A DNA stretch of 64,000 bases from Chondrilla cf. caribensis (lineage: Eukaryota > Porifera > Demospongiae > Chondrillida > Chondrillidae). Positions 13,401-28,200 of this stretch are shown here, piece by piece (the stretch's first letter is position 1; each line of letters begins with the position of its first letter). The position numbers and the translations under genes are program-made. The stretch lies in the NCBI GenBank assembly GCA_964020155.1, contig OZ026553.1, forward strand, positions 3,158,479 to 3,222,478, read 5' to 3'. The notes below the pieces were generated by a model that did no database searches, was not told the origin of the DNA, and saw only the letters and a list, made by a program, of their open reading frames with translations.

Positions 13401-15520
13401 AGTAACAGATGAAGGCTTCCTTGCACTACCAAAGAAGACAGCACCACCTGGCCATATAAGCAATAATTACACCTACATAGTGGTATTGGACTCCGTTATT
13501 CCTGCTGTGGCCATAGCTGCTACCACAGAGTGCACTGGCGTTACCATAGTGACATCCAAGGGAGTAACTTTCTTTAATTCTTTTCATCCTCACAATTTTT
13601 CTCTGCCGAGTGTTGATTTTATCCTCCAAGCAGGAGAAGTACTTGTATCGAAGGGTATATCTGGTCGTCCTATATTAAACGGGACACTTATCATCACATC
13701 CAACAAGCCCCTTTCTGTTATATCAGGTTCTGACTGTGATAGATTGGGTATTAGAGGCCCACCAATTCAGTGGATGTGTTCTGTTGATTTTTATTTGGAA
13801 CAAATGCCTTCAATTCATGAATGGGGTACAAGGTTTGCTGTCAGTCCTGTGAATTTGAGTCATTCTCAAGGACACATTCGTGTGATTTCATCTGAAGATG
13901 ATGTGACTATCTCATGCAATTGTTCCTCACAATTAGCAATTGGCAATATATTACAAAAGGGTGATTGGTTTGACATTCATCAGAATGTTAATGATTATTG
14001 CTGGATAGAAGGAAACAAAGGTATAATGGTCATCCAATATGTAAGGTCTTCTGATTTCATGATGATTGTACCACCCACTCAGCAGTATAGCAACCATTAC
14101 TTCCTACCAGCAATACAGTCTAGGTTGCCTTGGGGTACTGACTATGTGAACATATTGATTCCAAAGGAGTACTTTCAACCACACCAAATCTTCCTAGATG
14201 GAACATCCTTAGAGGATCACGGTCTACAGTTTGTACCCATTCGAGATAACACTGGTGATATTGCAGTCTATATGACTGTGGCCAATTTTACGGACTCTTC
14301 TACTCCAGTACATAACTTGACCCATTCCAATGATTTTGCACGATTTGGAGTTGTCATGTATGGATTGGGTTATGGTCATCCAGGTGGTCTGTACAGTTAC
14401 AGTACAATATCTGAAGGTGAGTACAAATTAAAATACAGCAATACAGTAACTAACACTGTAATGTAATGCACAAAAAAGGTAATATAATATTACAGTCAAA
14501 TATGCTATGGAGATTAATGACGAGTATAATCATTCTGAACATGTTTCATAATTGAATCACATCTACAGACTACTTTTAAATTTGTTACCGTTTCTGTTGT
14601 AATATGAATGTACCTTCTCTATACATTCCAAGATGGAAGGCCTGCAGCTGAGAAAATGCACCCATTGAATACTGGACTGTTTGGTTCAATTATTGTACCT
14701 ATTATGCTCCTGGTAATTGTTGGAGTGCTGATGATAGTTCTCATAATGGTTCATCGGAGGAAGAAGTTCCTACAACGCAGTCGTATTACAATGTAAGTTT
14801 CTCTTAATAATTGCATTCTTGGGCTAGTTCTTATAATAGATATGGTGAGTAAATTGCATGATTTCACATTTTGTTAATATTGTATAATGCAGGATGCTAC
14901 CTGGGAGGTTTGACAAAGGGTCTTCTGTAACCACAGGGGTATGTTAACTGAGTATATAGTTTTTATGATAATACAATAATAATATGATTCATTTCAACCT
15001 TATTAAGTTACAAGATTACTCCTTGTTGATTTAATGGTACAGATTGCAATTGCTGATAGTTGGGAAATGCCAGAAGGTAGCTATCACTTGGAAGAAGAAA
15101 TTGGAAATGGAAACTATGCATCTGTCCACAGAGGAATCCTTCAACTATCGGCAGTATCTTCAACAGTCAAGAAATATCAACAGTACATGATGTCCGAAGG
15201 AAAATCAACAGTTAATGTGGCTGTGAAGAGAATCAAAGGTGCCATTCAACATATTATGTATTATTATCACAGTACAATATTATTATCAATGTTTTCTACA
15301 GGACACACATCAGATGATATTAAATCTTTTCTTTCCGAAATGGAAATGATGAAGAAAGTATCTGAAGGTTGCAACCCTCATGTTGTGAAGATGGTTGGTT
15401 GTGTTACCTTATCATCTCCTGCATCTCTACTGTTGGAGTATGTACCTCATGGTAATCTACGAGACTACCTGCGGAAGTACAGGACTAGTGTGAGTTGAAC
15501 TATTGTGTGTGTGAGCATGT

Positions 15521-15600
<80 letters not shown>

Positions 15601-17421
15601 GGACTGTCCACTGGCACTACATGCCCCCTTCCACCTATATAGTGAAACAGTGAAAATCCTATACAAAATCCAGATGTAGATTAACATGATGTATGTGAGT
15701 ACCAACTGAATGATACTTTTCCTGTCAGTTGGAAGTGAATCAATTGCCAGTGTCACTAGAGTGTCGCTAGTGTGTGTTTATAATATTATATAATATATAG
15801 ATTGTAACTTTTGTTGTATGGTCATACGCATGCCTTGCATGACATAATAATGAAATATAGCTATCTCTCAATGCAATGTGATCAAGGCTCTGACTATCCT
15901 TAACTCTGAGAATGATGTCTCTGAGGATGAATGCTGTTACAACAAAGTTGCAAAACAGGCTGCTATGAGTGAAACAGTATCCCCATTTAGTGATGCAGAT
16001 ATGGTCTCTTTCTGCTACCAGATAGCTAATGGAATGGTGAGTGTTTTGTAGTGACTGGACTCTAGGAGCATAATATTGTTGATTCATGATAAAAATTGAC
16101 ATAATTGTTCAAATATTTCTGTCATTGCTCACTCAAAGTACATTCCCTTTATAGTAAATATTCACTATACCACAGTAATATAGCCACAGAGTAAAAGTAA
16201 TAAGGTAAGACCATAGCAGACATTTCCTATTATTTAGATAAAAATATTTTGGGGCAATAATAGTCATGGTAATGGGCTTATACAACATGGAACAAAACTC
16301 ATAATAATTATAATAAATTTACAGAAACTCTTTACTGATTCAAAGTTGGTATGTGAGATTATAATTACCCACTGACATGCAAGTATACGTACCTCAAAGT
16401 CCATAATTATATTATGATCCCATATGTCCCATGCATTTCCTCAGGAATACTTGTCCTCCCTCAACATCATCCACAGAGACTTGGCTTGTAGGAACGTACT
16501 AGTTGATGACAACAATGTACTGAAGATATCAGACTTTGGACTTGCTAGGAAGTCAGAGGCCTATGTGTCGGGGATGAAGGACAAGCTTCCTTTACGATGG
16601 ATGGCTCCAGAGACTTGTAGTCAAGCTCTTTTCACAGAACAATCAGATGTGTACGTTAACTCAGTACAATCTCAAAAGCAGTGCTTGCAAGTATACATGT
16701 CACACCTCCAACTGTAAACCCCATATGCTCTGGCACATTATAGTAACCAAATTGTGTAATGTGTAAATAAGTGGACATTGGTAGAGTGGCATCCTCTGCA
16801 AATACTAATTAAACTACGTGAACACTGAGTCAGATATTATTTGAAAAATCTTGTATTATATTTATTTGTAGATGGGCCTATGGAGTATCACTATGGGAGA
16901 TATACACTTACGGTCAGTCAATATTAATAATAATACATTTGAGTCAACATCACAAAAATAGTGCATAATATATTAATTTAATGTTTGAAATTCCAATTGG
17001 CTAGGCGATATCCCATACTCCAACCTACCAAATACAGTGATTCTATCACGAATTCTGTCAGGATACAGACTGGGTAGACCAGAGATGTGTCCAGAGGAAA
17101 TGTGAGCTATGTCTGTTTTCAATGCTTTAATTTCATTGTAATGGAATGTCATACACAACCACATATACAAGTCTGCTGTACCTATTTCAACTAAGATATC
17201 TACTCAATTGAGTAGTGGTATATAATTGGAAACACTTGATGCAAGTTGGTTAATGCTTTTAATTTACAAATTCTCTCAGCTATTCCATCATGGAAACCTG
17301 TTGGAATGAAGAATCTGACCTTCGACCCCACTTCAGAGAATTAAGGGTAAAGTTTGAGGACATCATATCTCAAAGAGTGGGAGATGATTACACTGCTATC
17401 ATAATGACTGCTGTGGATTAA
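10471..17421 (+). CDS. Gene B: complete CAP / IgGFc-binding receptor tyrosine kinase
   Basis: Exons: 10471-10932, 11675-11820, 12370-12452, 12751-12819, 13118-14416, 14633-14792, 14893-14938, 15043-15238, 15302-15489, 15887-16036, 16445-16650, 16872-16912, 17005-17101, 17280-17421. They join to 3285 bases (1094 aa plus stop). Layout: hydrophobic signal peptide (start at 10471, or Met codon 10492), CAP domain to about residue 230 ([30 protein letters not shown]), linker, IgGFc-binding-type domain about 254-686, transmembrane helix about 700-725, FGFR-like kinase about 755-1080 and a tail with [19 protein letters not shown] and PLRWMAPE are intact. The third P-loop glycine is alanine (GNGNYASV instead of GSGNYGSV in A), which may alter ATP binding. 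Exon 10 is an acidic kinase insert with tyrosines. A possible polyadenylation signal AATAAA lies at 17731. Gene B is the closest relative of gene A. Confidence 0.88.
11968..12146. mobile_element. Short TA-flanked MITE (Tc1/mariner or pogo-like)
   Basis: 179-bp element in an intron of gene B. It begins CAGTAAAACCTGT and ends ACAGGTTTTACTG, flanked on each side by TA, the usual target duplication of Tc1/mariner and pogo elements. Near both ends lie 'ATAAAGACC' and 'GGTCTTTAT'. No coding capacity. The same intron of gene A lacks it, so insertion followed the A/B duplication. Confidence 0.8.
15505..15596. repeat. (GT)n tract just after the exon-9 donor of gene B
   Basis: About 90 bases of GT repeat starting some 15 bases after the 5' splice site at 15490, matching the position of the tract at 4544 in gene A. 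Confidence 0.92.
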
Positions 17422-18261
17422 CAACTTGTTGTTATTCACTTTTGGTTCACATCATAATACAATAGTCTATAGATTCTGAAATAACTCAACACATTATGCT
17501 ATGCGTTCTATTCATATATTTCATCATATATTATATCACTTTTGGTTCACATCATAACATAACGGTCTTATAGAAATAACTCAAAATAATGTTTAGCCTA
17601 TGCGTTCTATTCATATATTGATTTGCCATTATATAAGCTCAAATATTTGCTGATATTTTTGTAACACTCCTGTCTGACCAGATTTTCCTTCCAAGTTAGT
17701 AATTCCTCATTATTCTTTTTGTAAGATTCTAATAAATTTATTCTAGCCACATGCGTTTGTGGTATTACACAATACTACTTTAATATTATTATGGTATTAA
17801 TCAAATGTTTGCGTGTGTGTGTGTGTTTGTATGTGTGTCTGATACGGAGTATGCATAATTGTATGTGTGTTGTGGATCCTTGTGTTTACGTGTGCATTAA
17901 TTTTGTTCGAGTTTATTGTATTAGTGCAAGTATTGATGGTCACATATTGGACTTGAAAAGGATTACTACTATAATAATTATGTCCTTTCCTTACATTTCA
18001 TCCTTTTCAATATGTCAACAATGACTTCACTATTTGTATATTTATAATCCAATGACATATATTATCTCCGCAAAAGACTGCATGGGAATAACAATTGGAC
18101 TATGGCTAGGATACAAGTGTGTGTGTTTGTGTTGTGTGTGCATAGTATGTGCAACGATGTGCGAATTATATGTGCATACATGAACATGTGTTTGTGCACG
18201 TGAGTGTGCGCTTGTGTGTATGTGCACATGCATGCATGTATGTGTGTAGGTATGCATGTGT
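17422..18261. other. 3' UTR of gene B and intergenic DNA
   Basis: Contains repeated 3'-UTR blocks shared with gene A ('ggttcacatcataa' near 17445 and 17540), AATAAA at 17731, and a Cys/Val/His-rich region driven by 'gtgtgt' and 'tgcatg' steps near 17810-17850 and 18115-18255. Nothing coding is supported. Confidence 0.5.
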
Positions 18262-19895
18262 GGCCCTATTGTTGGAGTATGTATCTCATGGTAATCTATG
18301 AGACAACCTGAAAAATTGAAAAATAAAGTGTAAAATGTGGGTTTACTGTAAGTGTGACTGAGAGGGAGTGTCTACTGGCACATTCATCTCATGTTTCATT
18401 TTATAAGAATTGTACCCCATCTAAAGTTAATTGTTCAATTTATTTAGATTGATGACCTAATACTTTTTCATGTCTGTGTTAATGTGAAAATTTAAATATT
18501 AAGTATCTTTTGTGAGTGTAACTAGACTATACCTCCATTAATTACCTCGTAGTCTAGTAAACCTGACCAATCCTTACATGACATAATTTGATTTAAGGTG
18601 CCAATTTGTAAACGTTTGACAATGATGGATCCGAAGATGAGTAGCTATTATACCAAAATTGCTACACAAACTGCTTTAAGTGGAGCAGCACTTCCATTCA
18701 GTGATGTAGATATGGTCTCTTTATGCTACCAGATGGCTTGTGGAATGGTGAGGAGTGGTGTGCTGGAGGTAATATTATTTAATTCGATAACAGTGTCTGT
18801 TATTTCTTAGAATTTTAAGAAATTCTTCCAATCAGACCAATGTAGCATAATTTCATACTTTAACTGATTATTGAACATAAGTCAATGTGTAAGTTAGAGA
18901 GATTAACTTTTTAAAATACCCATTACACCTCAAATCTCTACACAGTCTATTATGACATTACCATACCCATTTCCTCAGGAATACTTGTCCTCCCTCAACA
19001 TCATCCACAGAGACCTTGTAGGAACGTACTTTGACTACATGCAGTCCTGTTATTGCACAATACGGTTTATATTATATGTTTATATGAATTTTTATGAGTA
19101 CTATCCTCCAGCAATTCTTACATCACTCACCAAATTCATCAATACCTGTTATAAGATAGGTGCATGTATGCATGCATGGTTTGTGACATAGTGTATGAAT
19201 CGATAAACTATGTGTACGTGTATGTGCATATTTTTAGTGTTTTTTACCAAATATCATTGACCATCAAGGGTTACATATCTCATAATCAGAGTTATAATGA
19301 TCATAGTAAATATGCATATATATCATATTGATGGAATAGTATTACTATTTGAGTCACATTAGCTCATTATTGTGACATATGACTAAAGGAGTGGTAGTAC
19401 TAGGGCTGGGGTACTAGTGTGTGCATGGGTGATTGGGTGTATGTGTGTTTGCCTAACATTGTCTCTTATATAGCATGTATTATTGGAGAAGGTCGTTGGG
19501 AACAAAGTAGGATAGATATGATAATGTAGAAACGCTGTGCTCGCACGTTTTAGGGTATTTGAATCAAAGGCTATTTGTTTGTGACGTCAATAAGCCATGC
19601 TTCTTTCAATGCTAATTGCTGAAGATACTTAAAGTTATATTATTTGTAATTTTCAATTTAATTTTTTATGAAAAAATAAATGCACTATTCATTATTGTGA
19701 ATGTAATTTCTATAGATGGTCCTATGGAGTCTATAAAAGATGTACATTTACATTCAGTGAATATCTACACATAATATTCATGCATTTGATCTGCAGATGT
19801 TACATTGTTTCTATTATGTGTAGGTGCCTTTTAACAACTTAGCAAATACAGTACGTCATGATAAACACCGAGTAGATCAGCTGTGTGGAGCTTTA
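18262..19895 (+). pseudogene. Degenerate, rearranged kinase gene between B and C
   Basis: Pieces in order: about 18262-18310, exon-9 relic (readable LLLEY and HGNL, then TGA replacing CGA); 18598-18747, a perfectly open exon 10 of 150 bases with good splice sites (ends CYQMACGM|gtgag); 18979 to about 19030, the start of exon 11 ([12 protein letters not shown]), where 4 bases are lost ('gacctt[gctt]gtagg') before the homology jumps to sequence like the 3' UTR of gene B ('actacatgcag', 'cacaata'). At 19716 is an exon-12 relic (WSYGV, then frameshift) and at about 19825-19890 an exon-13 relic (FNNLANTV). No CAP, IgGFc or membrane exon is present. It is the dead remainder of at least one more family member, broken by a deletion. 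Confidence 0.85.
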
Positions 19896-19919
19896 ATGAA
19901 CCGTGGGTGTCTGTGTCAG

Positions 19920-20013
19920 TGTGTATTTGTCTTGTGTGTGTGTCCGTGCGTGTGTCCGTGCGTGTGTGTGTGGTGTGTGTGTGTGTGTGTGTGTGCGTGT
20001 GTGTGTGGGTGTA
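19920..20013. repeat. Interrupted GT-rich array
   Basis: GT repeat with CC and GC interruptions ('gtccgtgcgtgtgtccgtgc'). Confidence 0.85.
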
Positions 20014-21542
20014 TATATGCATCTATTCTATAATGTTTATATGATATGCATGTATGTGTCATGTAGTAATGTGTATGTGTGATTGTGAATATATACAAGT
20101 GTGTGCACATGTACAGTGTAATACATTGTATTGATTATAATGTGTATTATTATTATAATACAACACAATTATTGCGAGCTGAGAGTCTTCCATTACATAA
20201 ATAATAACAATAATAATAACATGTGGCTGTGGGAGAGTCTCAAAAGTGGTCACCATGGTGCCGGGGGTAGGCCACACCTGGGTACAATGACCCAAACAAC
20301 CTCTTTTCATGCTCTTATAGAAGAGTGGAGGTCCTATGAAAAAGATAAATAAAATCTGCACTGACCTGCCAGCAGAGGCTTTCAGGCTGAGATCACAATG
20401 GTGTGGTAACACCTATATGTGCCTGCTCAGTAGGACTCGGCGTCAGTCACATGACACGAAACTATATGTAGGGATTACTTCCATTGGAGAGCATTCGTTA
20501 CTTGATAATTACGTAGCAACAAGAGGCAGCCCAGTTACAAGTGACACCATTAACTATGGTCAACCTGTGGTTAACTTGCATGCTAGCTTGTTCTTTCAGG
20601 ACCTCAGTCAGCTGCTTGTATATATAGCCATCATGACTAGGCATGTACTATGCAGACATGGTTACATTTACACAATTTCATCTCATCTTTCGTGCACAAC
20701 AATGTGACAACAAATGAGGATTTTGTAAAATTACGTACATACACCAAACAAATCCTCTTACCATGCAGTAACACTACAAGTGTTCATGTAAGAGGGATAG
20801 AGATTCTTCCATTCAACTTCCCGCCTACAGTATACCTAGAAAATGTACATAGACACTCTGAAACAAAGAAGTTACACAACAATAATTTCACTCTACTATA
20901 AGTTGTAAAGTTTGCCCTTGCCACTTGAATACTGCTGTTGTCTTGGCTTGAAAGCTAAGGATTGTGAAGCAGTGAACTGTGTACGTATTCACATGTATAT
21001 CTATTACTGTTTGCGGCCAAGGTCAAAATGTGCTAAAATTTAAGGCCTGCGTTGTGTGTGTACACACTCAAGCAGAAACACAGACCAAATGTTGTTCTTT
21101 TGGTCGACATTGACAGTGTGTACTTCACACTCTGTGTACTGTACATTATAATTTCACACTTAATGATCTTACAATGACCGAACTTTGAATTTGGGCTTCA
21201 AAAGGATTGAATTTTGATAGTAGTACTTAATAGGAAATCTATTACACATACTTGTCGTGATTTGACTTTGGTCAGCTTGTGCTGTACACAAATCTACTAT
21301 TCATGGATGATTCCTAAATATAACACGGCAATATGTTTTCTGCATGTAATAATATGGCTTGCTGGATGGTTTCAACTTTCCTTTAAGTATAATGAAGTAA
21401 AGAATCAATTTCAGACATAATTGGATACCTCAACAACTTGTGGCTGGTACATATAACTATAATATACATTCAATAAAATTTGTATTTCAAACTTTCTATT
21501 TGCAAACAATGTTAATTAAGAATAATTCTAATTATAATGTGA

Positions 21543-21545
<3 letters not shown>

Positions 21546-21597
<52 letters not shown>
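21546..21597. repeat. (GT)n microsatellite
   Basis: About 50 bases of pure GT repeat. Confidence 0.95.
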
Positions 21598-21600
<3 letters not shown>

Positions 21601-21716
21601 GTGAGTACTTATGAGTCCTGTGATAAGATACACATAGATGGTATGCTATTTTGTGTTCACGCTGATATTATAATAATTATAATATATAATACAAAGTCAC
21701 ACCTTATTATCTTCCT

Positions 21717-22288
<572 letters not shown>

Positions 22289-22585
22289 TGCATGTGTCTT
22301 TGTGATACACATAACTAACATGTTGATTTCATGGTTAATTCGACATTGTGTATGTAGGTACACTTCCACATGTCTCGGTGATGAACAAATCAATTACTAG
22401 CTGCATGTCAAGTACATAACAATGACCTCAGAATGTTTAAGTTCAAAGCTATGATATTACTGAACTTTACTTGTAGCCGTCTGGACTGGTTTGATACATG
22501 AAGAGGTTAAATAATATTAAAATAACAATTATTAGTCCCTTTTCATAGTCCGTAACATCCTAATTATAAACGGAACTGATTCAGA

Positions 22586-25199
22586 ATGAATCCAATCCGA
22601 ATGAAATCGAATAAAGAAAGGAGAACCATGCCGTTGGATACTCCGATCTGTTTGACGGCTTGCGTTGCTCTAAGTATCGTTATTATCTCGACAATTTCTT
22701 TCGCCAACGATATTGGCCCCAGAGATCTAGATCGGAACGCATTTATTGAAGAGATTAACAAGCTTCGCCGACAGGCACAATCACCCAACATGATGGAGAT
22801 GGTATGGGATGAAGAACTGGCTACAATAGCGAGTGGATATGCTTCGGGGTGTAATGGGTTTTTAAACCCCACTCGAAATAATCAGTCTACCGAATTCAAC
22901 ACTGTGGGAGAGGTTCATTATATTGGCAGGTTCGAGGGAGGAATGTCTTTATCTTCCTTGTTGCTGGACGCAGTTGTCCACTGGGCCAAACCTCACTCGT
23001 CAAGGAGGAACGACTCGTTGACTAGTCAGGAGTGCACATCCTGCAATGAAAGTACAACAATGTATCAATCCGAGAAGTATGCTCAGGTGACTATCTTTTA
23101 TGAGTACTCATTTATTTCTTATTAGGGTAGAGCGGGGTAATTTGAAAAATGGGGTAATTTGAAATAATTTTCCCTTATCGGCTCGCATTCAGCGAAGAAT
23201 AGCAGGAATACCCTGAAAACGCAAAACAACAAAGTATAGTGTGTGACGATCGTCTACATGTAAAAACAACGGTAGAAGACAATAGACTAAAGAAGATAAC
23301 GTACAAAATACGGATATATGTGAATACTTTCGTGCGCTAAAATTTCACCTTGATGAAACTCACAGCTCTGGCAATATCCCGAAATAGCCCAGGCAATCCT
23401 GAAGACATAGTGCAAAATAAATCAACTGAATCATTGAAACTGTCGAGCAGCATTGAAAACTCGCGCGTACTACCGACTTGCACGTACAGGAAGTGATCAA
23501 TTAATAGTAACAATTAGTGGTATCATTTCGGCGCAAAATTCGAATCCAACGTTTGGAGTAGCGACGCCAAGGACTTATACGATCATGCATACACCTTAAC
23601 TGTCGTGTTGCTGGTTTTTAAGCTGACTAAAGTAAGTTTGTTCTCTCCAAATACATCGTTTTCAAATTACCCCGTCGTCCATTTTTAGCAAGAATTCGTA
23701 TGAAAGCAAACGAGGGTGTCAAATTCTTCCCGTCGTTACCGGATAGACATGATTCTTACCTAATCTGACAGAGCACTACCTCCCCTCACTTCGTGGTGAA
23801 AACCGCTTATCTCAGTCTTCTAGTTTTCGGGAGCCACTGCGTCAAATTTCTGTACTCAAATTATATCTCGAATTCCCCCGCTTTACCCTATAATATTATA
23901 GATCTAGGTGATGTGTGACTTAATTTCTGACAGTGTCTACCTATGTATATCAGTCTAGAAAATCCTAAAAAAATCAGACATAGAGTCACTCTATCGGGTA
24001 CTACGGGATAACTAGATGATCGCTCCTCGATTAAGGAACGTAAGAGGCCTACCATTCTACCTTAGGCAAAGGTAATGATCTTCTATACAGCCATCGAGTT
24101 CCAAAGTACATCCGTCCGCTCTCCGTCGTCACCGGGAAGTACGGAGCATTGATTATAGAGGCCCAAGGCGGCAATAATCTGCCGCAGGGGCTAGTTATTG
24201 ACAGCATATTAAAACCTTGTTCATCATGGTTAAAATTGGACTTTTTTGGTTCTTTCTATGTTCATTTTCCACCAAATGTTCTCATGCAATAAATGGTTTG
24301 TATGTAAATGCATACAATGCGTCAAATTTTCTTCATTTTCTCTGAAGAACACAAACATACCATTTAGACTGGAATAGCTGGTATTACTGTCCTTTACTAT
24401 TATCTTGTACAAAGTTATGGGAAAGGTGGAAATGGATTTCTAAACTTGATGTATTTACATAATTTGTAACAGCACACGTAATGTTTGCTCCTAGCAGTGT
24501 CTGTAACTACCTAACATGCTGTCTAAAGCTCCTTTCTCAGAATATTGAAAAATGCCATGATTTAACATGTGAACATTGGTGGACTTTATGTGTATTATGC
24601 ATATTATATATATTTCAATGATATTTGTATAAGTATTGCACCATGAGTGGATTGATCACAAAGGGTATTCCTTTGCACTAATGCCATAAAATGGCTACTA
24701 ATCACCAGCTGTTGAAAAGGGCAGATGAGATCTGGGAGAATAGTTAATCCAAGTCACATAGTTATGGAAAGTCAAAGGTCACATAGGTCATATTCCACAC
24801 ATTATCGTATTAGCCCTACATATTTCTTGTGTCCAATTATTGCCTCCATCCCATATTACACAAACCTACTCTACTTTAGTACCATACCAAAGTTTGCTAG
24901 AATTTAAGCAAAATGGATTATATATAGGTAAAATCAAGGGTATGTCGGGAAATTGATTTGTTAGTTTAGATAAATTATGCTGAAGAACAAGTGGGATTCA
25001 TGGGTTTTGCTTAAAACCATTAGAATTTAATAAATTGGGCATTGGTAATAATGTGATTTCCTCAAAATGCAACATATCAACCTCTCATTAATGTATTAAA
25101 TTCTATATTATTTGTATATCTATTAGTACTGTTGATCTTGGATTCTTGGTTGCTTCTCCACTAATAATGTGCAACCTACTGCAGTATGTTGTGTGTGTA

Positions 25200-25296
<97 letters not shown>

Positions 25297-28200
25297 AATT
25301 ATATGGGTAGCATTAATATACATACTATTATACTATTGATAGATAACCTTTCCATCTGCAACGAACATTGGATGTGGAGTGGCTCATTGCTCATTTTTAA
25401 GTGGAAGTAATGATGGAATATTTAAAAATATTTCTCTAGATGAAGACTCATTCTTGATTGTATGCAACATTGGTCCAGGACTCAGGTGCGTATGCTAATG
25501 AAATTATATTTTCACATAGCTCATTAAGGAATCAAGATGTAATAATAATAATCATATAATAATAATTATAATAATAATACTTTTCAGTGACACTTATTCA
25601 GTGGATAATAGTAATGGAGATCCTTGTTCAGCCTGTCCTTCTGGAACCTTTTGCAATGATGGACTGTGTCGTGAGTTATAATTAATCATATAATTGTCAA
25701 TGCTTGTGATATCATAAACAGACATCCATACACTACTTCGCATAATAATATTATTGAATTGAAATAATATATTCGTGACAAATGTCTTGATAATTGGTCA
25801 AATTTGCCATATATTCTAAATATTGATGTCTTGATTAATACTTAAAGCTCAGTTTTAGGTCATTTGAAATTATTATTGATTAAAAGGAAATAAAATTAGG
25901 ATTTATACCTTGAATACAGGTTTTATGACAGGGATTGAAATCATTCAAATTTTAGAATTTCAATCATAATAATTATTCATTTATTCATTTACATTTGTGA
26001 ATAAATCAGTAAACAATTCTCCAAGTGTCATTATTATGCTAATATATTATATAAATGTATTATAATATAGTATATGTACGTTAAGTTTACTGCTTTATCA
26101 CATCTACCATGCAAACAAATTTCTATATGAAGTCTTGTTGCATGCCTTCATTTGCATGGAATGTGACTAATATTGTGTGTGTTGACCTCTGTCATACTCA
26201 CTGACAGGTACATCTATCACAAGCATAGATCATTCGTTGATACTTTGTGAAATGATGAAATCACCTGATCTATCCTGTAAGTGTACGTAAATAGTGGATG
26301 CTAATAATTTTGTTTCGCTGAGTTTCTATTGTTTATTATTATTTTTATGGATTTACTTGCATTTGTAACACACTATAAATATAATTGCAGTATTGACAGT
26401 AGTACATGACTATACAGTAACAGTTACTACTAACTGGCAGTGTGTGGCATTATACATCACAGTACGTTAATATGAATATTATGCTCTTGTTGGGCAAATC
26501 CTATACTATTAAATTTTTAATATGCTTCTCCATACAATTCTACAATACAATGTAGCTAAAAAAGGAGGAAGTGAATTCTATGTTGCCTGGATAATCGAAC
26601 ATGATGTGGTTGTGTATGTGACAACAAGTGACTCAGAAGCAGATTTTGTTACATTCACCATATCAGATCCGTTAACCAGCAATCTTACTATTGGTCATGT
26701 GAGTGTTGGAAAAGTTTTCAAGTACCGGTTTTCGCCAAAATTTTATCCATTTGAATTTTTCCAAGCCAAAAGCTTGATTGTTAAATCCAGCAGCAATTAT
26801 CTTGTTGTGTCTGGAGAGCTCATTTCACAATCTAAGAAAGTAAGAGACGGAAGCTTCCTTGCACTACCCAAGGAGAGAGCACCACCTGACCATACGGGCA
26901 ATTACACCTACATAATATGGGACTATTATGTGACCTTGGCTGCTAGCAATAACTGTACCACTGTTACTTTAGTGGAATCCGACAGTGACAATGAGGAAAA
27001 TCCTTTTCAAGATACAGAATCCCTGTCAAGATATTATTTTATCCTCCAAGAAGGAGAAGTAATTACAATAGAAACTGACATTCCTAACAAGTTAATTACA
27101 TCAAATCAACCACTCTCTGTTATAAGTGGCTCTTATGTTGAACGGTATGATATTATTGCAGAACAAATACCTCCTGTTCATGAATGGGGTAAAAGATTTG
27201 CTGTCAGTCCTGGAAAGGTCGAAAGTTATATTAAAAGTCGAATTTATTTCATCTCCTCTGAAAGTAATGTCATAATCTTCATCAATTGTTCCTTATCTGG
27301 AGTGGCACGATTATTACTTCAAAAGGGTGGTTATACCACTCACTATAGTGATGAGAATGATTATTGCTGGATAGAAGCGAATAAAGGGATACTTGTTTAT
27401 TTCCGTGTAAATTCTCTCTTGATGGTCGTGCCTTCCTTTGACCAGTATAGCAACAATTACTTCTTACCAATGTTTCAGTCTACTGGCAGGGAGATTTCAG
27501 AGACTACTAACATGAACATATTCATTCCAAAGGAGTACTTTCAACCTCACCAAATATTCCTAGACGGAACGTCCCTAGAGGATCACAATCTACAGTTTTC
27601 ACCAATATGGGATAACAATGGTGATATCGTAGTTTATGCAACTGTGGCCCACTTTTCAAATGCTTCTCTTCAAGTGCATAGCCTGTGCCATTCCAATGAC
27701 TTTGCTTACTTTGGAGTTCTTGTGTATGGATCAGATTATGGCCATCCAGGTGGTCTGTACCATCCAAGATATAAAGGTGAATGCAATTTAAAATCTAGTA
27801 CATTCGAATAAGCTATTTTTCAATACCCCTTTTCTATAACTACTATTAATATCTAGTATAAATATTTTTAATGTAATTACTAATAAGAAAATTCAGTCCA
27901 CAAATGAAACAATATTACTTTTGTCAACACCTCCCATTAGCAAAACAATTTAATTTTGAGATTTCAGTCACATGTATAGTCTTTCAAATGGAAATAATAA
28001 TGTTTATATCACAATACAGAGGACTAGGGTCTTAATGTCCTCATATACACTTGTAAGCTTTTGTGAACAATTTTTTTAATACTTCTGCAGATAGACACTG
28101 TGGTACACTTGGACCTGATAATGCAGATACTCACCTACTTAAAAGTTCACTATTAGGAACAATTCTACCTATATCATTCCTGATAGTAGTTGGTGCACCT

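Noticed and set aside
23930..24215. rRNA or tRNA fragment
   Set aside because: The GC-richer sequence suggested rRNA, but no conserved 18S/28S stretch, tRNA arm pattern or spliceosomal RNA motif could be matched.
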